Shown here one piece after another: positions 43,881-51,831 of a stretch of DNA of 64,000 nucleotides. Source of the DNA: Sporosarcina sp. FSL W7-1349 (GTDB lineage: Bacteria; Bacillota; Bacilli; Bacillales_A; Planococcaceae). Where the stretch lies: assembly GCF_038003045.1 (NCBI RefSeq), contig NZ_JBBOOK010000001.1:434001-498000 (forward strand). The letters are read 5' to 3'. The position numbers were made by a program, and so were the translations under genes. Position 1 is the stretch's first letter. Each line of letters opens with the position of its first letter. Below the pieces are notes generated by a model. That model worked only from the letters and a program-made list of their open reading frames with translations. It did no database searches and was not told the DNA's origin.

Positions 43881-44225
43881 ATGACTACATTATTAGAAAT
43901 CGCATATAAAGCAGTGGACGACAAAAAAGGGGAAGACATTGTTGTTTTGAATATGGAAGGCGTCTCCCTCATTGCAGATCAGTTCATTATTACCCATGCC
44001 AATTCGGAAAGACAGGTCCAGGCCATCGCGAGAGAAGTGACGGAAAAAGCGGGAGAAGCCGGTTACCATACGAAAAGGATGGAAGGATTTGATTTGGGAA
44101 GATGGGTGCTGATCGACTTGGGTGACGTTGTTGTCCATGTGTTCCATCGGGATGAGCGCGGCTATTACAATCTCGAAAAGCTATGGGGAGATGCCCCGAT
44201 GCTCGATATGGCCGAGAGGAAATGA
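43881..44225 (+). CDS. rsfS: Ribosomal silencing factor RsfS
   Basis: This 114-residue protein of the Iojap/RsfS family binds uL14 and blocks subunit joining under starvation. It shows GEDIVVLNMEGVSLIADQFIITHANSERQVQAI, WVLIDLGDVVVHVF and YYNLEKLWGDAP. I chose ATG 43881 because AAGG is about 9 nt upstream. The GTG at 43875 is too close. The yqeM ATG overlaps its stop. Confidence 0.95.
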   Translation: MTTLLEIAYKAVDDKKGEDIVVLNMEGVSLIADQFIITHANSERQVQAIAREVTEKAGEAGYHTKRMEGFDLGRWVLIDLGDVVVHVFHRDERGYYNLEKLWGDAPMLDMAERK

Positions 44226-44962
44226 TGAAGGCCTATGCAGACTTCGCAGCTATCTATGATGAATTGATGACGGATATCCCGTACGATTCCTACATCGATT
44301 TTTTGGAATTGGCGTTGGGCGGCTTGGAAGGGAAGCGGATCTTGGATATCGGTTGCGGAACTGGTCTGCTCAGTTTCAAATTTGCCGAGAATGGGTCAGA
44401 AGTGACGGGAATCGATGTATCGGCAAATATGCTGGAAATGGCAAAGGAGCGTGCAGCCACGCTTTCTTTGCCTGTGGAGTTCATTCAGCAGCCGATGGAG
44501 GAATTGGAAGGTTTTCAACAATATGATGCCGCCATCATCGCAATCGATTCTTTGAATTATGTAACGCAACAATCGGCAGTCAAGGAAACTTTCCGTCGGA
44601 TCTATGCTTCCTTAAAAAAGGACGGCATCTTGCTATTTGATGTCCACTCAACGTATAAGATGGATGAGATTTTTTTAGAAGGCCCTTTTACATACGATGA
44701 CGGAAGGATCGCTTACATATGGGAGACTGAGATGGGGGAAGCACCGCACTCCATTCAATCTGAGCTAGCTTTTTTTGTGGAGCAGGAAAACGGGCTGTAC
44801 CGCCGCTTCAACGAGGAGCATGAGCAACGTACATTCCCGGTGAATGAGTACGTTAAGATGTTGACAGATGCCGGATTTTCCATTGAACGGATCTTTGCCG
44901 ATTGGGAAGATGAACCACCGGTAGAAGAAAGTGAACGAATATTCTTTCAAGTCCGTAAGTGA
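44225..44962 (+). CDS. Class I SAM-dependent methyltransferase (YqeM-like)
   Basis: This 245-residue methyltransferase has motif I ILDIGCGTGLLSFKFA, VTGIDVSANMLEMAKERA and YDAAIIAIDSLNYV. The target is unknown. The start MKAYADFAAIYDELMTDIPYD is typical of YqeM. ATG 44225 shares its A with the rsfS stop; the adjacent ATG 44222 is equally possible. It is the last gene of the yqeG operon. The divergent comER gene found next to yqeM and comEA in Bacillus is not here. Confidence 0.88.
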   Translation: MKAYADFAAIYDELMTDIPYDSYIDFLELALGGLEGKRILDIGCGTGLLSFKFAENGSEVTGIDVSANMLEMAKERAATLSLPVEFIQQPMEELEGFQQYDAAIIAIDSLNYVTQQSAVKETFRRIYASLKKDGILLFDVHSTYKMDEIFLEGPFTYDDGRIAYIWETEMGEAPHSIQSELAFFVEQENGLYRRFNEEHEQRTFPVNEYVKMLTDAGFSIERIFADWEDEPPVEESERIFFQVRK

Positions 44963-45008
44963 TGCTTTTCTTTTATCGTCAATTCAGCTATAGTGGAGGA
45001 GACTCCAT

Positions 45009-45035
45009 ATGGGTGCCGATCTTAAGAAAGGGTGA
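45009..45035 (+). CDS. Eight-codon leader ORF overlapping the comEA start
   Basis: ATG GGT GCC GAT CTT AAG AAA GGG TGA encodes MGADLKKG. A strong GGAGGAG (44996-45002) sits 6-7 nt before the ATG, far better than the site ahead of comEA. The stop overlaps the comEA GTG as GTGA (45032-45035), the usual arrangement for coupled translation. It may act only to deliver ribosomes to comEA. The reading is direct; translation is inferred. Confidence 0.5.
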   Translation: MGADLKKG

Positions 45036-45688
45036 ACGACCTGTTTCTTTCGTCAGTATCCAGCAAATGGCGGAAGTTTATCACCCCCCTCGCAGCAATC
45101 GCTGTTCTAGCCGCTTTTCTGTTCTTTCCCAGAGGACAATCAACGACTGATATGTATACGGTGAGCGGCCAACACCCATTCCCTGAATTGATAGAAGAAG
45201 TGACAGAAGAAGAGATATTGCAAGAAGACGCTATCGTCGACCCGCCTGGACCGATTATCGTCGACGTCAAAGGAGCTGTCCGCTACCCAGGTGTCCACGC
45301 CTTGGAGGAAGGGGACCGGCTCATTGACGCCATTCAAGCGGCAGGCGGTTATTTGCCGGACGCCGATTCCCGCTTATTGAACCATGCGATGAAGTTGGCT
45401 GATGAAGTGGTCATCTATGTTCCGGTCCATGGAGAGGCGGTGGAGGACATGCCCGTTTTCCAGCCGATGGAAGCACCGGGACAGCAAGAGGACGGCAAGG
45501 TGGATATTAACTCAGCTGATGAACAAGCTCTTATGACCATACCAGGCATCGGGCCGGCGAAGGCTGCTGCCATTGTCCAATATCGGACCGACCATGGCGG
45601 CTTCCAAACAGTGGAGGCCATTATGGAAGTATCCGGGATTGGCAAAAAGACATTCGAGAATTTGGAACCTTATATTGAAGTGAAATAA
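45032..45688 (+). CDS. comEA: Competence DNA receptor ComEA
   Basis: This 218-residue membrane-anchored protein binds double-stranded DNA during transformation. One N-terminal helix (about 16-32) is followed by an acidic linker, an SLBB/ComEA N-domain (IIVDVKGAVRYPGVHALEEG, about 74-135), and a C-terminal helix-hairpin-helix pair (VDINSADEQALMTIPGIGPAKA, then VSGIGKKTFENL). The GTG 45032 start has AAGAAAGG directly abutting it, which is poor spacing. An eight-codon leader overlaps it and may supply ribosomes. A repeat copy separates it from comEB. Confidence 0.92.
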   Translation: MNDLFLSSVSSKWRKFITPLAAIAVLAAFLFFPRGQSTTDMYTVSGQHPFPELIEEVTEEEILQEDAIVDPPGPIIVDVKGAVRYPGVHALEEGDRLIDAIQAAGGYLPDADSRLLNHAMKLADEVVIYVPVHGEAVEDMPVFQPMEAPGQQEDGKVDINSADEQALMTIPGIGPAKAAAIVQYRTDHGGFQTVEAIMEVSGIGKKTFENLEPYIEVK

Positions 45689-45707
45689 TTAGCGCTTGGT
45701 GGTTCCA

Positions 45708-45906
45708 GTTGCTTGGAGTGGAAGGCGGCGACTCCTGCGAAGGCCGTTACGAAGAATGGCCTTTGTGCCAAAAAGCGTAGCGTTTGGCGACAGGAGGATG
45801 CCTTAATTTCTGCAAAGTACGCAGAAATACGGCAAATCGAACTCTTCGCTGTTCGATTGGCTCACCCGCGCCCCGCGGAAAGCGTCCGCCTGGAACGGAA
45901 AGCAAC
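45708..45906 (+). repeat. Shortened copy C of the 301-bp repeat (199 bp)
   Basis: The ends GTTGCTT (45708-45714) and AAGCAAC (45900-45906) match copy A. Three internal blocks are missing: a ~31-nt hairpin after ACTCCTGCG, a block after GCGTTTGGC, and one after CGTCCGCC. The core with CTTAATTTCTGC and AATCGAAC/GTTCGATT is kept. It lies inside the comE cluster between comEA and comEB. Confidence 0.88.
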
Positions 45907-45966
45907 AGTTTGTAGATGGTATTTATTTTATATTCGAGAAATTATGTAAAAGAGGAGGCAACCTAT

Positions 45967-46524
45967 ATGGAGCGAATTACATGGGACCAGTTTTTCATGG
46001 CCCAATGCCATCTTCTGGCAATGCGGAGCACGTGCACCCGATTGGCGGTTGGCGCCATCATCGTTCGAGACAACCGGATCATAGCAGGCGGCTACAACGG
46101 TTCGATTTCAGGCGGAGACCATTGCATCGACCACGGTTGCTATGTAATTGACAATCATTGCGTCCGCACCATTCATGCGGAAATGAATGCCCTGTTACAA
46201 TGTTCAAAATACGGGAGTCCGGTCGACGGTTCAACCTTATATGTGACCCATTTCCCATGTTTGCAGTGCACGAAAGCGATCATCCAATCGGGTGTCAAGC
46301 ATATTTTCTATGCGACCGATTATAAAAACGACCCGTATGCGATGCAGTTGTTCGCACAATCGGGTGTATCCGTCCAACAAGTGCCTTTTGATGAAAAGAA
46401 AGTCGATTTCTCCAACGGTTCAAAATTCGGCCTGTTCGAGGACATGTTGCAGACGATGGAAACGCTTGGTGCCACAGAAGATCAATTGGTCCCGTTCAAG
46501 AAAAGGATGGATGATCTATTCTGA
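45967..46524 (+). CDS. comEB: ComE operon protein 2, dCMP deaminase family
   Basis: This 185-residue zinc-dependent cytidine/deoxycytidylate deaminase has the ligand motifs HAEMNALLQC and PCLQCTKAII and the LAVGAIIVRDNRIIAGGYNGS strand. It is not needed for DNA uptake in Bacillus despite its place in the operon; deamination of dCMP for dTMP supply is the likely role. I chose ATG 45967 after AGAGGAGG. Its TGA overlaps the presumed comEC CTG start. Confidence 0.94.
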   Translation: MERITWDQFFMAQCHLLAMRSTCTRLAVGAIIVRDNRIIAGGYNGSISGGDHCIDHGCYVIDNHCVRTIHAEMNALLQCSKYGSPVDGSTLYVTHFPCLQCTKAIIQSGVKHIFYATDYKNDPYAMQLFAQSGVSVQQVPFDEKKVDFSNGSKFGLFEDMLQTMETLGATEDQLVPFKKRMDDLF

Positions 46525-48818
46525 GAAAATTAGGCGATGTCCGATTCCTATACATCGCCATACCAGTCGCCGTATCGGCTTTTGCCGCATACGGACCGGC
46601 CTGGTTGATGTTTAGCAACGTATTGTTAATCCCCGTTTTCCTATTGCGGAAAAACGATTTCCTCACCCCCATCCTCGCGACACTTGCCGCATTTCTCTCT
46701 TTCCATTACATATCGTCATCCATCCCCCAACCAAAAGAAGAAGGACCTGCGACCATGGAGTTGATTTGGTCTGAAAATGCAAGAATTGACGGCGGCCGGT
46801 TGAAAGGCTTCGCGAAGAACCTATCTGGTGAAACTTACTACGTCATATACAAACTTGCGGATGAAAAAGAGAAGGAACTCTTCCTAACTGCCCATTTGTC
46901 ATCTTTCATCTTCACGTTCTCAGGCAATTTGAAAGGGCCCGATCTCCCGGCACATGAATTTTCCTTTGATATGAAAAAGTATATGAGGATGTATGGGGCC
47001 GCTGCCATTTTTGAGACGGAGACCCTCATCGGAATGAAGGAAAATGACCGCTTCACAGCACAGCTTTCCAAACAACGGAGAAAGGTGAAGGAACAGATCC
47101 AGGCAGTTTTTCCTGAATCTTTGATATCGGAGGCGGAGGCGCTGCTGATCGGAGACCGGGGTGGAATGGATGAGCGGCTCGCTGCCGATTATCGCACGCT
47201 TGGCATCACACATTTATTCGCCATTTCCGGCCTACATGTCGGATTGCTTGTATTTCTGATGAGGGAGGCCATGCTCCGCTTGGCAATACGGAAAGAGACG
47301 GTGGATATGCTGCTGATCCTAGCCTTGCCATTTTATGCTGTGCTGGCTGGTGGGGCGCCTTCCGTCTGGCGAGCCGTTTCAGTCACAGTGATGGTCTTGC
47401 TTGCCGCTTCGGGCCGGTTGCGAATCCGGCTCGATGACGCCATTGCGATAAGCGCCATTGCTTTCATCTTGTATCAGCCCTTTGTCGTCTTCCAACCTGG
47501 TTTTCAATTGTCCTATATGGCAGCCTGTTCCCTGATCCATTCATCCGCCATCCTGGGGAAATCAACCCAACCACTGACCGTCTCTTTTCTCGTGACCATG
47601 ATTAGCCAAGTTGCGCTTTATCCGGTCTTGCTCCATCATTTTCACGAGTTATCGATATCTTCCTTATTGGTGAATTTAGTTTATGTACCACTCTATTCCG
47701 TCATTATTCTGCCGGCTAATCTAATCCTGCTCGGTATTAGTTATATCTCGCCTCTGCTAGCCGGGTTCCTGTTCATGCCGTATGTCCCTTTCCGAACTGG
47801 GATCGCCGTTGTGACGGAATGGCTTGCCTCTCTTCCTTACCAGCTTTGGACACCCGGCCGACCGTCGGCTTTTCTGCTGGTGATGGCTAGCGCGGGGACG
47901 CTGCTGTTCCTGGTCGGGATGGAACGAGGGATCCGGAAATCGTGGATGGCAGCCGGTCTGCTCGTTCCTGCATTGCTGATCCACTGCGTGCCTTATTTCG
48001 ACAAAGCGCTTCATGTGACATTCCTGGATGTCGGACAAGGGGATAGTATTGTCATTGAACTACCTTATCGCAAGGCGGTGTATTTGATTGACACGGGAGG
48101 GTCCGTTTCATTCGGGGCACCCGACTGGAGGACCCCTGACCAGCCTTTTGAAATCGGTCGGCAAATTGTCGTTCCTTATCTGAAAGGGAGAGGTATCACG
48201 ACCGTCGACAAACTCATCCTGACCCATGCAGATGCTGATCATATCGAAGGGGCTGATGAAGTGATGGAAGAGCTGAATGTGAAGGAGATCCATGTTTCGC
48301 CTGGAAGCCGCGAAGAGATGGCAATGGATGATGTCAATCGGCTGGCGGCTGAAAAGGGGATCCCTCTGCTAGAAAGGGAGGCCGGCCTGTTTTGGGAAGA
48401 TGGGAATGCCGGATTCCGATATGCAGCTCCGGCGGCAAATAGGATATATGAAGGAAATGACAGTTCTCTAGTGCTCCTTATGAAAACGACAGGGCCATCA
48501 TTTTTATTTACAGGAGATTTGGAGGCGGACGGGGAAGAGCGGTTTCTTCGCCAGTATGGGCAATCCCGTTTTGGACCGGTCATTTTGAAAGCCGGGCATC
48601 ACGGCAGCCGGACGTCGAGCACTGAACCTTTTGTAAAAGCATTGCGACCGATACTGACCATCTTTTCGGCCGGACGGAATAATCGGTACGGTCATCCGCA
48701 TCCGGAAGTGGTCGAGACATTCGAGCGGCTCGGCTTGCCGACGTTATCCACTGCGGAATCGGGTTCGATCACGGTCACGGTAGAAAAGGAAAGATGGAGC
48801 GTTAAAACGATGAACTAA
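46521..48818 (+). CDS. comEC: DNA uptake channel ComEC/Rec2
   Basis: This is a roughly 765-residue polytopic protein forming the channel for single-stranded DNA during transformation. It has an N-terminal OB-like DUF4131 region (about 55-170), a Competence domain of many helices beginning near FAISGLHVGLLVFLM, and a C-terminal metallo-beta-lactamase-like domain (LDVGQGDSIVIELPY, LTHADADHIEG, AGHHGSRTSSTEP). The first ATG/TTG (46605) would remove the first hydrophobic segment. CTG 46521 overlaps the comEB TGA (CTGA) and has AAGGATGG about 10 nt upstream, so I take it as the start; ATT 46518 is another candidate. Confidence 0.88.
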   Translation: MRKLGDVRFLYIAIPVAVSAFAAYGPAWLMFSNVLLIPVFLLRKNDFLTPILATLAAFLSFHYISSSIPQPKEEGPATMELIWSENARIDGGRLKGFAKNLSGETYYVIYKLADEKEKELFLTAHLSSFIFTFSGNLKGPDLPAHEFSFDMKKYMRMYGAAAIFETETLIGMKENDRFTAQLSKQRRKVKEQIQAVFPESLISEAEALLIGDRGGMDERLAADYRTLGITHLFAISGLHVGLLVFLMREAMLRLAIRKETVDMLLILALPFYAVLAGGAPSVWRAVSVTVMVLLAASGRLRIRLDDAIAISAIAFILYQPFVVFQPGFQLSYMAACSLIHSSAILGKSTQPLTVSFLVTMISQVALYPVLLHHFHELSISSLLVNLVYVPLYSVIILPANLILLGISYISPLLAGFLFMPYVPFRTGIAVVTEWLASLPYQLWTPGRPSAFLLVMASAGTLLFLVGMERGIRKSWMAAGLLVPALLIHCVPYFDKALHVTFLDVGQGDSIVIELPYRKAVYLIDTGGSVSFGAPDWRTPDQPFEIGRQIVVPYLKGRGITTVDKLILTHADADHIEGADEVMEELNVKEIHVSPGSREEMAMDDVNRLAAEKGIPLLEREAGLFWEDGNAGFRYAAPAANRIYEGNDSSLVLLMKTTGPSFLFTGDLEADGEERFLRQYGQSRFGPVILKAGHHGSRTSSTEPFVKALRPILTIFSAGRNNRYGHPHPEVVETFERLGLPTLSTAESGSITVTVEKERWSVKTMN

Positions 48819-48858
48819 TAAAAAAACGGACACCCTTCCCTTTCCGGAAAGGATGTCC
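48818..48858 (-). terminator. Terminator of yqzM (minus strand)
   Basis: GGACATCCTT pairs with AAGGGTGTCC (minus-strand sense; one mismatch or bulge), and T7 follows on the minus strand. It sits directly after the comEC stop and might also slow plus-strand transcription. Confidence 0.75.
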
Positions 48859-48876
48859 ATCTTTCGACTGACACGT

Positions 48877-49011
48877 TTATCGTGCAACGAAGTCGATAAC
48901 TGTAGCAACAATAAAGATAAGTGAAAAAGCTACGAAAGAAACCGCAAAGCCAACGCCAGAGTATACCGCATCATTTTCTTTCGATTGTACATCATGTTCA
49001 AATTCGTTCAT
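48877..49011 (-). CDS. YqzM-like small membrane protein
   Basis: This 44-residue protein begins MNEFEHDVQSKENDAVYSGV, followed by one membrane helix (about 21-40) and a VIDFVAR end. It closely resembles Bacillus YqzM, which lies at the same place between comEC and the pol III delta gene. The function is unknown. Translation is supported by AGGAGGTG upstream of the ATG at 49011. It runs opposite to its neighbours. Confidence 0.9.
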   Translation of the reverse strand: MNEFEHDVQSKENDAVYSGVGFAVSFVAFSLIFIVATVIDFVAR

Positions 49012-49136
49012 TGCTACACCTCCTAATTCCTATTTAGTATAGATGAAAGCCCTCTAAAAATCTAGAGGAATCCGTATTTTGTGCCGGGGCGGGAGGAACT
49101 GACACAAATTGTTCAAACAGTTTCCCGCGGATGAGG

Positions 49137-49142
49137 TATAAT
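49137..49142 (+). promoter_or_regulatory. Candidate -10 element for holA
   Basis: TATAAT lies 33 nt before the GTG. Possible -35 hexamers (TTCAAA at 49112) are poorly spaced. Confidence 0.4.
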
Positions 49143-49175
49143 TTGTAGAGAGATGTAGTCGAAGAGGTGATTTGA

Positions 49176-50192
49176 GTGGCAACCGCGATTTGGAAAAAAA
49201 TAGACGCGGGCAAAATCGATCCCATCTATTTGCTGACCGGGCCCGAGCAGCATTTGATCGATGAGACGATCAGCCGGTTGAAAAAATCGATCCTTCCCTT
49301 GGATGAAGAGGATGTCATCCGGTTTGATCTGGAGGAGACTCCGGTAGAGACGGTTATCGAAGAAGCGGATACCATTCCCTTTCTTGCGGACCGGAAACTG
49401 ATCATTGCGGGGAATGCCAATTTTTTAAAGGCTCAAGAGAAGGCGAGAGAAAAAGTGGTCCATAATGTGGAGGTGTTGGCTGCTTGGTTGAAGGATCCAT
49501 CCCCGACTTCGACAGTTGTATTTGTCGCCCCATATGAAAAATTGGATGGACGCAAGACGATCACCAAACTAATGAAAGAGACTGCAACGGTCGTCGAGGC
49601 GGAACGCATCCAGGGAAAGGATCTGTTCACGTGGGTCCAACAAGAAGCGGGTTCCCATGGTGTTCGGATCACACCGGAAGCGGCGGAATATCTCGTTAAA
49701 ATGGGGGGAGATGACCTCTTATCCCTGTCATCCGAAATTTCTAAAATGGCCATGTATTTGGGTCAATCCGGCAATATAACGGAAACGATCATCGAAGAAC
49801 TGGTCCCAAGGACACCTGAAATGGATGTTTTCCGTCTGACTGATGCGTATATAACAGGAAAAACGGCGGACGCGATCTTAATCTATAATGATTTATTGAG
49901 AAACGGGGAAGAGCCGATCATGTTGACGTCACTGATTGCCAGTCAAATCCGCTTGATGATCCATGTCGGAACGTTACGGAAAAAAGGCTATCCGCAACAT
50001 CAGATTGCTAAAACAGTGAATGTCCATCCATATCGGGTGAAGTTAGTGATGGAAAATCGGAATATCCCCCACGCGGAACGCCTGTTATCAGTTCTTGACC
50101 AATTGGCCGGCATCGACCATCAATTAAAGACCTCTAGCGGGAGACGGGAGCGCATCTTGGAACTCTTCCTGATGGCGCCTTTGAAACGGTGA
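49176..50192 (+). CDS. holA: DNA polymerase III delta subunit
   Basis: This 338-residue clamp-loader subunit opens the beta clamp. The N-terminal AAA+-like fold begins IDPIYLLTGPEQHLIDETI, the middle has PFLADRKLIIAGNANFL, and the C-terminal collar domain spans about 220-335 (QIRLMIHVGTLRKKGYPQHQIAKTVNVHPYRVKL). GTG 49176 follows AGAGGTGA. It corresponds to yqeN in Bacillus. Confidence 0.94.
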   Translation: MATAIWKKIDAGKIDPIYLLTGPEQHLIDETISRLKKSILPLDEEDVIRFDLEETPVETVIEEADTIPFLADRKLIIAGNANFLKAQEKAREKVVHNVEVLAAWLKDPSPTSTVVFVAPYEKLDGRKTITKLMKETATVVEAERIQGKDLFTWVQQEAGSHGVRITPEAAEYLVKMGGDDLLSLSSEISKMAMYLGQSGNITETIIEELVPRTPEMDVFRLTDAYITGKTADAILIYNDLLRNGEEPIMLTSLIASQIRLMIHVGTLRKKGYPQHQIAKTVNVHPYRVKLVMENRNIPHAERLLSVLDQLAGIDHQLKTSSGRRERILELFLMAPLKR

Positions 50193-50215
50193 CCGGTTTG
50201 CAGAGAAATAGAAAA

Positions 50216-50246
50216 GGGGCTGTCCATTCCGGACAGTCCCTTCTTT
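50216..50246. terminator. Bidirectional terminator between holA and rpsT
   Basis: GGGCTGTCC pairs with GGACAGTCC around a 5-nt loop, with a T-rich tail on the plus strand and an A-rich (T on minus) tract on the other side. It can serve both convergent genes. Confidence 0.85.
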
Positions 50247-50285
50247 TCATGTCTAGCTTCGTGCGCTAGCTCTACGCACTTTGAA

Positions 50286-50537
50286 TTATTGCGCTTTTTT
50301 TGTAAGACGTGCTTTTTGACGAGCTGCTGTGTTTTTATGGATAAGGCCTTTACGTGCAGCAGTGTCCATTTTTTTGATTGCAACTTTCAAAAGTTCAGCA
50401 GCGTTCTCATCTTTATTCTCAAGAGCAACTTCAGCTTTACGCATTGCAGTACGCATTGCAGCTTTCGTTTGTGAGTTCTGTTCGTTAGCAGCAGTGCTTT
50501 GTTTTACGCGTTTGATCGCACCTTTAATGTTTGGCAT
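50286..50537 (-). CDS. rpsT: Ribosomal protein bS20
   Basis: This 83-residue, highly basic, helical 30S protein begins MPNIKGAIKRVKQS and contains KAAMRTAMRKAE and GLIHKNTAARQKARL. I chose ATG 50537 with GGAGGTGA upstream. The frame opens 16 codons earlier, but without family likeness. It is convergent with holA and has its own promoter. Confidence 0.97.
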   Translation of the reverse strand: MPNIKGAIKRVKQSTAANEQNSQTKAAMRTAMRKAEVALENKDENAAELLKVAIKKMDTAARKGLIHKNTAARQKARLTKKAQ

Positions 50538-50612
50538 TTCATTCACCTCCAATTTCAGGTAAGGCAAGAGTGTTTCCACAATCATTCGGATATCTCTTTT
50601 ACAACAAGCATT

Positions 50613-50641
50613 ATTTTATCAAAGCGGCGGTTCGATTGCAA
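50613..50641 (-). promoter_or_regulatory. Sigma-A promoter of rpsT
   Basis: On the minus strand, TTGCAA (50641-50636), a 17-nt spacer and TAAAAT (50618-50613) leave a leader of about 70 nt. Confidence 0.7.
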
Positions 50642-50745
50642 CAATTAAAAGAATAATAACCTCGCCGATCCGCGGCGGTGAAACGGTTTCTTGGAAGAAT
50701 ATTATCTTGCGGCTTGGTGCAAACTTTCATCAGAGGTGATGGAAA

Positions 50746-51789
50746 ATGGCAACGTTTGATTATTTCAGGACAGACCTGATTGATGAAAGTGAAGAAATGG
50801 TGCGTCATCGGACAGCGACTGAGAAAAACAGGCTGGAGGACACGAGAGGAGTCGAATTCGGGGAATCCAGACTGGGTCGCGTCGTATTGACGACGGTCAA
50901 GGTAGACGAAGAAGGAGAGGAACGGATCGGCAAAAAGAAAGGCACGTATATTACGTTGACGGTCCCCGCCTTGACGACCGAAGATTCGGAAGGGATGGAG
51001 GATCTATCCCGGGTGCTCATTGAGAAGTTGAATGAGATGATCGCTCAAAAGACTCCCCTGAACAAGGGCAAGTTCCTGTTCATCGGGTTGGGCAACCGGG
51101 ATGTCACGCCCGACGCGGTCGGCCCGTTGACGATGGATCGTCTGAAAACGATCGTCCCGGAATATTATTCCGAGGACGGCAGCGAGGTGTATGTGTATGC
51201 ACCCGGCGTCACCATCCAAACGGGTCTTGAGACGGCCCACTTCGTCCGCGCACTCGTGACGGAAATCAAGCCCGATTTGCTCATAGTCGTCGATGCTCTG
51301 GCGGCCAGGGATAGCTCAAGACTTTGCCGTACAATCCAATTGACTGACACTGGCATCCATCCGGGATCGGGAGTCGGAAACAGCCGGAAGGAAGTGTCGG
51401 AGGAGACGCTTGGCATACCAGTCATCGCGATCGGAATCCCGACGGTAGTCGATGGCCCCGTTCTTATTGCGGATGCCATTGATACGATGTTCGGTTATAT
51501 CGCTTCAAAAATCAGTGAAAAAGACCGTCCATCCTCCCGCCTTTCCGTTTCACCGTGGCTTCATAGTGAAAACAAGGATGCGGATCGTTCTACATTGATC
51601 CCGATTTTCGGGGACTGGTCTTCCTGGCCGCATGAGGACCGGATCCAGTTGTTTGAAGAAGTGTTGACGAATCATGAGTTACGGACTTTCATTTCCCCGA
51701 AAGAGATCGATTCATGGGTGTCCATTTATGCGGAAACATTATCTGATACTCTGACGAAATGGGTCGGGGATCTAAAAAATAGTAATTGA
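50746..51789 (+). CDS. gpr: Germination protease GPR
   Basis: This 347-residue spore protease degrades small acid-soluble proteins at germination. It is made as a zymogen whose short N-terminal propeptide is cut during spore maturation; YFRTDLIDESEE carries the usual FRTDLA-like site near residue 8. The core shows FIGLGNRDVTPDAVGP, LIVVDALAARDSSRL (aspartates thought catalytic) and IHPGSGVGNSRKEVSEETLG. The ATG follows AGAGGTGATGG. spoIIP comes directly after. Sigma-G control is expected, but I could not read a convincing promoter. Confidence 0.95.
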   Translation: MATFDYFRTDLIDESEEMVRHRTATEKNRLEDTRGVEFGESRLGRVVLTTVKVDEEGEERIGKKKGTYITLTVPALTTEDSEGMEDLSRVLIEKLNEMIAQKTPLNKGKFLFIGLGNRDVTPDAVGPLTMDRLKTIVPEYYSEDGSEVYVYAPGVTIQTGLETAHFVRALVTEIKPDLLIVVDALAARDSSRLCRTIQLTDTGIHPGSGVGNSRKEVSEETLGIPVIAIGIPTVVDGPVLIADAIDTMFGYIASKISEKDRPSSRLSVSPWLHSENKDADRSTLIPIFGDWSSWPHEDRIQLFEEVLTNHELRTFISPKEIDSWVSIYAETLSDTLTKWVGDLKNSN

Positions 51790-51828
51790 GGCCATCCCTT
51801 CGGCATATAGTTGAAGACGGAGGGATGC
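51788..51828 (+). promoter_or_regulatory. Hairpin covering the spoIIP ribosome binding site
   Basis: GGCCATCCCT (51790-51799) can pair with AGGGATGCC (51821-51829, one bulge), burying part of GGAGGG. No T run follows, so it is not a normal terminator for gpr. Confidence 0.5.
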
Positions 51829-51831
51829 CAT

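Noticed and set aside
45713..45949. 78-codon open frame in the comEA-comEB gap
   Set aside because: It is read from the shortened repeat copy. Similar frames appear in copies A and B. There is no ribosome binding site, so it is a repeat artefact.
48818..48858. Terminator belonging to comEC on the plus strand
   Set aside because: The T tract is on the minus-strand side of the stem, pointing to yqzM. On the plus strand the stem is followed by ATCTTTC only.
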